NCBI GenBank assembly: GCA_964019155.1
Contig: OZ025245.1
Span: 9,155,631-9,219,630, forward strand
DNA length: 64,000 nucleotides
Reading direction: 5' to 3'
DNA from: Osedax fenrisi
Lineage: Eukaryota > Annelida > Polychaeta > Sabellida > Siboglinidae
The translations under genes were made by a program, and so were the position numbers. Of this stretch, positions 58,668 through 64,000 are shown piece by piece. The notes under the pieces were generated by a model, which saw nothing but the letters and a program-made list of their open reading frames with translations, ran no database searches and was not told where the DNA came from. Positions within the stretch are counted from its first letter, which is position 1. Each line of letters opens with the position of its first letter.

Positions 58668-60390
58668 TCAAATTTATTATTTTATTAAAATACAAAATTA
58701 ATAATTTACTATTATTTCAGATTAATGTGATGAGTATTATAAGTATTAATTTATATATAGTATTATATTATTAGTAATTAAGTATTATATTATTTGTTCC
58801 GTAATATTATTGGTTTATTTTATTTTGAATGTGTTATTTTATTTTGAACATGTTTATAGAACACAATTTATTATACTATTAAAATATAATATTTATAATT
58901 TACTATTATTACAGATTTTTAACTTGTTCTGTTTGTAATATATTTAAGATGTAGCATTTAAATATTAAACTATATAATTAATAATGTATTACTACTACAG
59001 GGTACAAATATAAGACGAATTCAATATAGTTAAAGTAGAAATTTAATATTTCGATTCCATATACAAAACAATGTATTTTATTTCTATTTTAGATTATTTT
59101 TACAGTAACTATAGAACGTTTTAATTTCTTTAATTTTTTAATTTCGTATTATTCTTTGTTTATTTCTATAACGTATGTTATCGTTAGCAAATAGCTTTAT
59201 ACTTTAGATCATAATAGATAATATATAATTATATATTTCGACTATATATTTGCCCTTAAATAAATTAACAATTGGATGATGAATTGTCGATGAAACAACT
59301 AAAATACACACTATCTATTATTATACAGTATTACTATAGTTATAGTGATGCCTTCCCTACATTTTAGTTTTTTAAAATCAATGTGAATAGTAATCAGATA
59401 TAAATCATGTATTTTAAACAAAATACATGAATACATAATATAATTCTAATATAAGTGTATATCATGAAATATATAAAAATTGAAATATCAACACTTCTGA
59501 ATATATATATAGAAGCGATATTAGTTATTTAATTATATTAAATAAAAATTAAAGGTATATGATTAAGTATATTTAAATATGAGTCATGTTAAGTATAGTA
59601 GTATATGGTATTCATGTTCTATTAATGTTTGCTTGCAAAGCTAGATAGATATATAGATATAGTTATGACCAATAGATATGTAGATAATTAATTTTAAATA
59701 ATACTAATTTGAAATGTCGTAAATAGATTAGGATTTGAAAATATCATTGATTTATGTATAAAGATATTATATATAGAAGGTAGTTAGATATTTGTTATCT
59801 TCACAGATACTACATGTAAAATAAAGAGATGAAATGGTTTTATCTATGAAATCTTATGCTTTCGCACAATCACTGTACAATTTTGTTATAACATTATATT
59901 TTATATTAATTACAAAGATAATGCATTGATAATGGAATAGAAAGAGAATTTAGTAGGTTTTTATCGCGTAGATGAAAATTTGTTATAAAATTCGTGAATA
60001 TGTTAAAAATGGTTAAATAATACCACAACTTTTTTTACAATTATATATTTTATAAATAATAGTTCAAATGTATTTTAAACTAATGTGTTTTAATAATAAT
60101 TTACAAATATTGAGATAGCTACAAAGGAAGCATAACCTATTGCTATTTAGCACAATATTCTTAAGAGTTAAGTTACACATCTCCTTCAAGTTAAATTTCA
60201 CAAAAATGCCCCTATTAAATATTCAGTAAACTTGCGTATACGTAATTTAGGTGAGTATTAAATGTGAAAATATAAATTGTTTACGATACTGATTAAGAAT
60301 AGAGTTATGGGGCAGGCAAACATATCTCTTACACTATGTGTAGGGTAGTAAGGCTAGCAGACAATATCTCTTACACTACGTATGTACGAC
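55500..60390. other. Long AT-rich stretch, nothing recognised
   Basis: I found no exon with convincing splice sites, no TIR element and no repeat array apart from (TA)n near 58635. The last exon of the DNAJC8-like gene (minus strand) may be hidden here. Confidence 0.45.
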
Positions 60391-60396
60391 CTTTAC

Positions 60397-60512
60397 TGAA
60401 ATCTCTCCATGAATCCACGCGACCAGGTCTCGACTCCTCATAGTTTGCGTCCCATTCTATTTTAGCTTTCTTAGCGCAGCTAGCTTTCTCGTCTTCTTCT
60501 ATCTTCTTCTTC
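60397..60512 (-). CDS. DNAJC8/Spf31 homologue, exon n+2 (C-terminal charged region)
   Basis: The acceptor reads aacactaaag on the minus strand and the donor A|gtaaag. One base, 38 codons, one base: phase 2 in (fitting 60934-61025) and phase 1 out. The peptide is a Lys/Glu helix, then IEWDANYEESRPGRVDSWRD then F. The W-x-x-x-(F/Y)EESR-x-GRV-x-SWR-x-F signature is diagnostic of DNAJC8, a J-domain protein of the spliceosome. The final exon, expected to be short and basic, was not found. The frame runs to a stop 18 nt past the donor, so a truncated end is possible. Confidence 0.8.
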
Positions 60513-60933
60513 CTTTAGTGTTATCAGTACGGTTAGTGGGGTGTCTAGCCCGTGGTATGTGAGAGGGGTTTGCGGGTAGGGCAATCAGTAGGATGAGGAT
60601 GAGATGGAGGAATGGGAGGTGAGGGGAGTGGTTATCGGAAGAGAAACAAGGGATGATGCAAGCAGCAAGGATGGTAACTATGATGAAGGAGATGTTGTAG
60701 GAGAGTAGGTTATTGGGTTAGGAGAGATGCGGCAATAGGTGAAGGAAGATGAGGAGGGGGAGGATATGGATGAGAAATAGATGTAACAAATATACCGAAG
60801 ATGAATGATTAGGATTGGGAGGAGGAGAGTGTAGAGTAGATGGATGATAGGGTATGGGAGAAGGAGGAGGAGAGGGTATGGGAGATGGATGAGGAGGAGG
60901 AGATGGTATGGGAGGATGAGGAGGAGGATATAC
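60513..60933 (-). other. DNAJC8-like intron with a long GA-rich (plus) / TC-rich (minus) tract
   Basis: The plus strand is almost pure ggatgaggagg-type purine sequence from 60590 to 60930. In the sense (minus) direction it is a 340-nt pyrimidine-rich tract, which creates false open frames rich in Leu, Pro and Ser. Confidence 0.8.
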
Positions 60934-61025
60934 TTCTCGTGCTGATTCCTCGTAGTTTTCATCTGGCGATAACGTTCAAGGTCGGCAAACAGTTTACAGG
61001 ACTGCACGTACACCGCATGCTTGTA
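60934..61025 (-). CDS. DNAJC8/Spf31 homologue, exon n+1
   Basis: The acceptor is catgaccttcag (minus strand) and the donor AA|gtatat. 30 codons plus two bases: phase 0 in, phase 2 out. The peptide YKHAVYVQSCKLFADLERYR then QMKTTRNQHE aligns residue for residue with the DNAJC8 segment after the DDPE motif (pattern xKxAVYxQxxKLFAxLExxR). It joins DDPEQ of the exon at 62175-62261 without a gap. Confidence 0.85.
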
Positions 61026-61469
61026 CTGAAGGTCATGGGGGTCATGTGGTATATATACACAGCCGTATAATGGCAATAAATTTATGTTATAATGCTAATT
61101 TAGTAGTGTGTTGTTTGTGACTTATAGATATAAATATTACCGATGTGATATCTGTTTCCTTCTAAAGAGCTACACATTAAACATCTTTGTTATGGTTGCC
61201 GATTTATTAGTAATATTATATATGTCAAATATTAAAACGAAAATAGATTCAAGTGACTTCTATCTATATCAATGGATATAAAATAGTATGATATCTTCAA
61301 TTTAAATACACAACATTACGAGGAATATTGATATGATGTATTTAAAATATATATATTAAAATTATATATAATTTTATTGTTATTATAGATATTATATTAA
61401 AATTGGTAGTAATTATAAATATATATGTAGAAATAAATATTATTATAAATAAAAAGTAGTGGGCCAGAT

Positions 61470-61835
61470 AGTGCGTTTCGACTGCAGCGCTCGTAGCGGA
61501 TAGTGCCATACACTACATTCAATTGCTTATCCACTTTATCACTATATTGATGGTGTATACACGTATAGCTAGGATGATCGTAGATAGGTGATGATCTATA
61601 GGATCAGTATACACTTGAGACATCTCTCCTGGGATGGGGGTACACACCCCACAACAGCAGCATATCACTACAGGTGTACTAGAGGTATCTCTCTCGTTGT
61701 ATCATAGAGTGTATGTCAGCTGTGATACATCGCTCACAGACACAACTGTAGCCTGATGTCCAGCTATCAAACTGTCCATTCTATAAACTACAACCAGACG
61801 TATTATAATGCAATGTGTTCACTGAAGGTGGTGAT
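61470..61835. other. Moderately GC-rich DNA inside the DNAJC8-like intron
   Basis: Unlike most non-coding DNA here it is near 45% GC (for example gcgtttcgactgcagcgctc), but I see no splice-bounded exon and no TIRs. It might be an unrecognised repeat. Confidence 0.35.
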
Positions 61836-61837
61836 GA

Positions 61838-62101
61838 TGATTGTTATTGTTATTTTGGTGGATTCCTTTCATCCCATCCACGAACTTGGATGAAGTTTTC
61901 ACTTATAACTATATGGCTCTAATGTCCCTTCGAAGCCGATCTCGTGTTAAGGCATTCATGGTTTTACTATACACACGTATTAAATCACGAGATCACTTCA
62001 AACTATTATTTTAAGACCTATTCTAATAGTTAGTACGGGATTCGAATCCTACCGCTCGCGTGTGTCCGACACCTTACCTAGCCGGCTGACCTACGCAACC
62101 A
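61838..62101 (-). mobile_element. tRNA-derived SINE, copy 5
   Basis: In minus orientation: head ctggttgcgtaggtcagccg, B-box gattcgaatccc, the body with aacgagatcggcttcgaagg gacattagagcc and the 3' part with ccaaaataacaataac. It is nearly full length and inserted about 75 bp inside the intron donor of the DNAJC8-like exon. Confidence 0.75.
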
Positions 62102-62174
62102 GTATTAAACAGCCCTGGTGTGTGTGTGTGGGCGTAACTATCGCCGGGGTCACGGTGGTTGCCACGGTAACAAC

Positions 62175-62261
62175 CTGCTCGGGGTCGTCTTCGAGGATTT
62201 TGAATTCGGTTTCAAGCGGATCGCGGCAATCTTTTTTGTATTTTTTTCGTTTCACTTTCAT
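62175..62261 (-). CDS. DNAJC8/Spf31 homologue, exon n (follows the J domain)
   Basis: The acceptor is aacatctgacctcag (minus strand) and the donor CAG|gttgtt. 29 codons, phase 0 in and out. The peptide MKVKRKKYKKDCRDPLETEF then KILEDDPEQ matches the basic helix and EDDPE motif that follow the J domain in DNAJC8. The Met is internal, not a start. The J domain itself (with HPDK) is not in the window and must lie beyond position 64000. The protein acts in the nucleus with spliceosomal components. Confidence 0.82.
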
Positions 62262-62269
62262 CTGAGGTC

Positions 62270-64000
62270 AGATGTTATAGAGGTCAGAGGTTATAGATCA
62301 GAGGTTATAGAGGTTAACGAACAGCTATCTATGATAACTATATATATATGATTTTTATTACTTATGCAGTAGGACAATAAAAGAAAATGACATGAAATGC
62401 AAACATAATAATCGCATGTGTTGACATTATTTAATAGAAACGGAAACATTTTCAATGAAAGCTTGTCTAGGCTTATATATATATAAGATACATATTACAT
62501 TATTACAGATATTATAGTAGCATAATCATATTTTAAAGGTGTAGATAATGCTGAAGAAGAGGTGTTATGTAATATGGGTAGAATAATGCTGTGGGGTCCA
62601 ACAGTGAGGGCAGGTTATTCTGTTCTTCAAATGAAATTAATGTTTAGAAACTTGCGCTGATCTCACCGGTCCTGAATAAACATTAAACTATCATACATCT
62701 CACCTCTCGTACACATCTGCTCACTGACTATAAGGTTTATTATCATAATACCAATACTAATAATAATAATAATAATACCAATACTAATAATAATAATAAT
62801 AATACTAATAATACTAATAATAATACTAATAATAATAATAATACTAATGCTAATAATAAATGTATTGAGTTTAAATGTTAATACATCATGGGTCAATGGC
62901 TCAATGGGTCAATGGGTCAATTACATTAACAATAATTGGTGATCACAATAATTTGTTCTCATGAGAGTGACACTTAGTTTATATATATATATATATATAT
63001 TATAAGCGGAATAGTGTTGGTATTTGAGTGCTGCAGTGTAGTAATTGCTGCTTACACTCGCATTCAATGACAACATTTCATTACAAGGTATACACACTAA
63101 GCTAAATGTTTATATATATATATATATATATATATACAGATTACATAATACTATTAACACTAAAAACAGAGTACTCTGCAATTTAATCAGAAATACGAGA
63201 ATACATCAATAATAGATATTATTGTAATACATCTAGATGTGTATGTTCATACACGAATTGAAATGGCTACTTGTTATATATTGAATGTAGTCGATTATTG
63301 ATGACGACGACATTGTATCTATGATTAAACAACGATTACAATAATGATGCGATGTTTAATGTGAGAAATCAATGCACTTATTTAGGCATCAACATATACA
63401 CCGGGAGTAGTTAACAGTATGTTTATAAACATACTGTTAACTAATAGCTATTATTGTTATTCGTAATCTTATTATTGTAGGAATCACGTAATGTCTAATT
63501 TGTAGGTAGTGCAACTAACGGAGTGTATTGTATAATTAATTGACCAGAAATAATATAGATACGGATACTCAAATAAGTGATATCGTTAAAACATTTATAA
63601 ATAAGAAATATATATATATGCGCATATATTTATATACGAACAAAAAATACTACTTAACCTAACATATATAATTTTCGTAGATTTGTTATTAGCATTTCCT
63701 CGAATAGAAGTTATTACTGATGCTTGATCATTCACGATATAATGTATTTCTAAACAATGAGATATACCACAATGGCTGTATGCCACTCTGTATAGACTTA
63801 TATGAACACGTGTATGCATATTTATAACAGAAATTTGTAAATTTTAAGTTATAAATAATTATTAAAAAGTAGTAAACTATACAAAAGTTAATAATCTCAA
63901 GGACATTTCATTATATACTTAGTTATTTAATATGTTATTTATATGGAGAATATCGAATATTCCCTGTTTGTTTTTATTATGATTGCCGAGATAAAATTAT
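62270..64000. other. AT-rich DNA, probable DNAJC8-like intron
   Basis: Contains a (TAA/TAC)n simple repeat at about 62750-62865 and (TA)n tracts at 62980 and 63112. No J-domain exon was found. Confidence 0.5.

Noticed and set aside
60678..61076. Single 132-aa minus-strand protein
   Set aside because: It is the DNAJC8-like exon (60934-61025) plus read-through into the pyrimidine-rich intron. The donor at 60932-60933 and conserved chaining to 60512 replace it.
62750..62865. Coding repeat (Ile/Ser-rich minus frame)
   Set aside because: It is a (TAA/TAC)n trinucleotide repeat and the translation is compositional.
1..64000. CRISPR arrays, operons, riboswitches or other prokaryotic systems
   Set aside because: Introns, SINEs, LINEs and eukaryote-specific genes show nuclear animal DNA. 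The tandem arrays at 32360, 34900 and 46914 have no unique spacers.

Overview
The window is a very AT-rich stretch of an animal nuclear genome. The evidence is GT-AG introns, a DNAJC8-type spliceosomal co-chaperone gene, animal-type LINEs (an RTE/BovB-like and several L2/CR1-like copies), tRNA-derived SINEs, hAT DNA transposons and an errantivirus-like LTR element. Dozens of (TA)n microsatellites break it up. I cannot name the species from sequence alone. Real exons stand out as short GC-richer islands with good splice sites, and most of them are too short to show as long open frames.

Host genes. (1) Positions 1-43,650, plus strand, hold three consecutive gene 3' ends. Each is a transmembrane (TM) exon (269-344, 14677-14755, 38697-38766) followed by one long terminal exon encoding a low-complexity cytoplasmic tail (2939-3251, 17157-18741, 42887-43649). 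All three TM exons enter in phase 1 and leave in phase 2, and all three tail exons enter in phase 2. The tails do not resemble one another. Gene 2 also has three phase-compatible upstream exons (12973-13056, 14077-14150, 14363-14398). Gene 3 has a tiny candidate linker exon (36439-36456) and a possible decayed exon (34647-34710). I do not recognise the family. (2) Positions 60,397-62,261, minus strand, hold three consecutive exons of a DNAJC8/Spf31 homologue; its J domain must lie beyond the right edge and its last exon was not found. (3) Positions 53,259-54,963 hold a broken BTB-BACK-kelch gene. Orphan exon candidates lie at 52124-52205 and 44878-45066.

Mobile DNA by region. 1.4-2.5 kb: two inverted-repeat elements. 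4.5-7.3 kb: a TAGGGGA-type element, a degenerate satellite and a hAT-type element carrying a SINE. 7.8-12.1 kb: a hAT-like element with 5-bp target duplications, itself carrying a foldback element and an L2-like LINE with a 610-codon open frame. 15.3-16.5 kb: a dead LINE with a perfect 277-bp tandem duplication. 19.8-26.1 kb: a complete LTR element with apparently identical 769-bp LTRs but a gutted interior. 26.8-29.7 kb: a LINE split by a second hAT-like copy. 31.7-36.2 kb: hAT MITEs, a LINE fragment, a tandem array inside terminal inverted repeats, and SINEs. 38.8-42.2 kb: a nearly intact RTE/BovB-like LINE. 43.8-44.4 kb: a LINE endonuclease remnant. 46.4-49.7 kb: an LTR, leader VNTR and gag fragments broken by TAGGGGA-type elements. 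49.7-60.3 kb is mostly featureless AT-rich DNA apart from the kelch remnant and one MITE.

The most interesting host observation is the repeated TM-exon plus tail-exon layout with conserved phases and unrelated tails. The most interesting mobile-DNA observations are the defective LTR element with identical LTRs, the 5-bp target duplications of the two hAT-like copies, and a set of TIR elements whose interiors are built of short palindromes.
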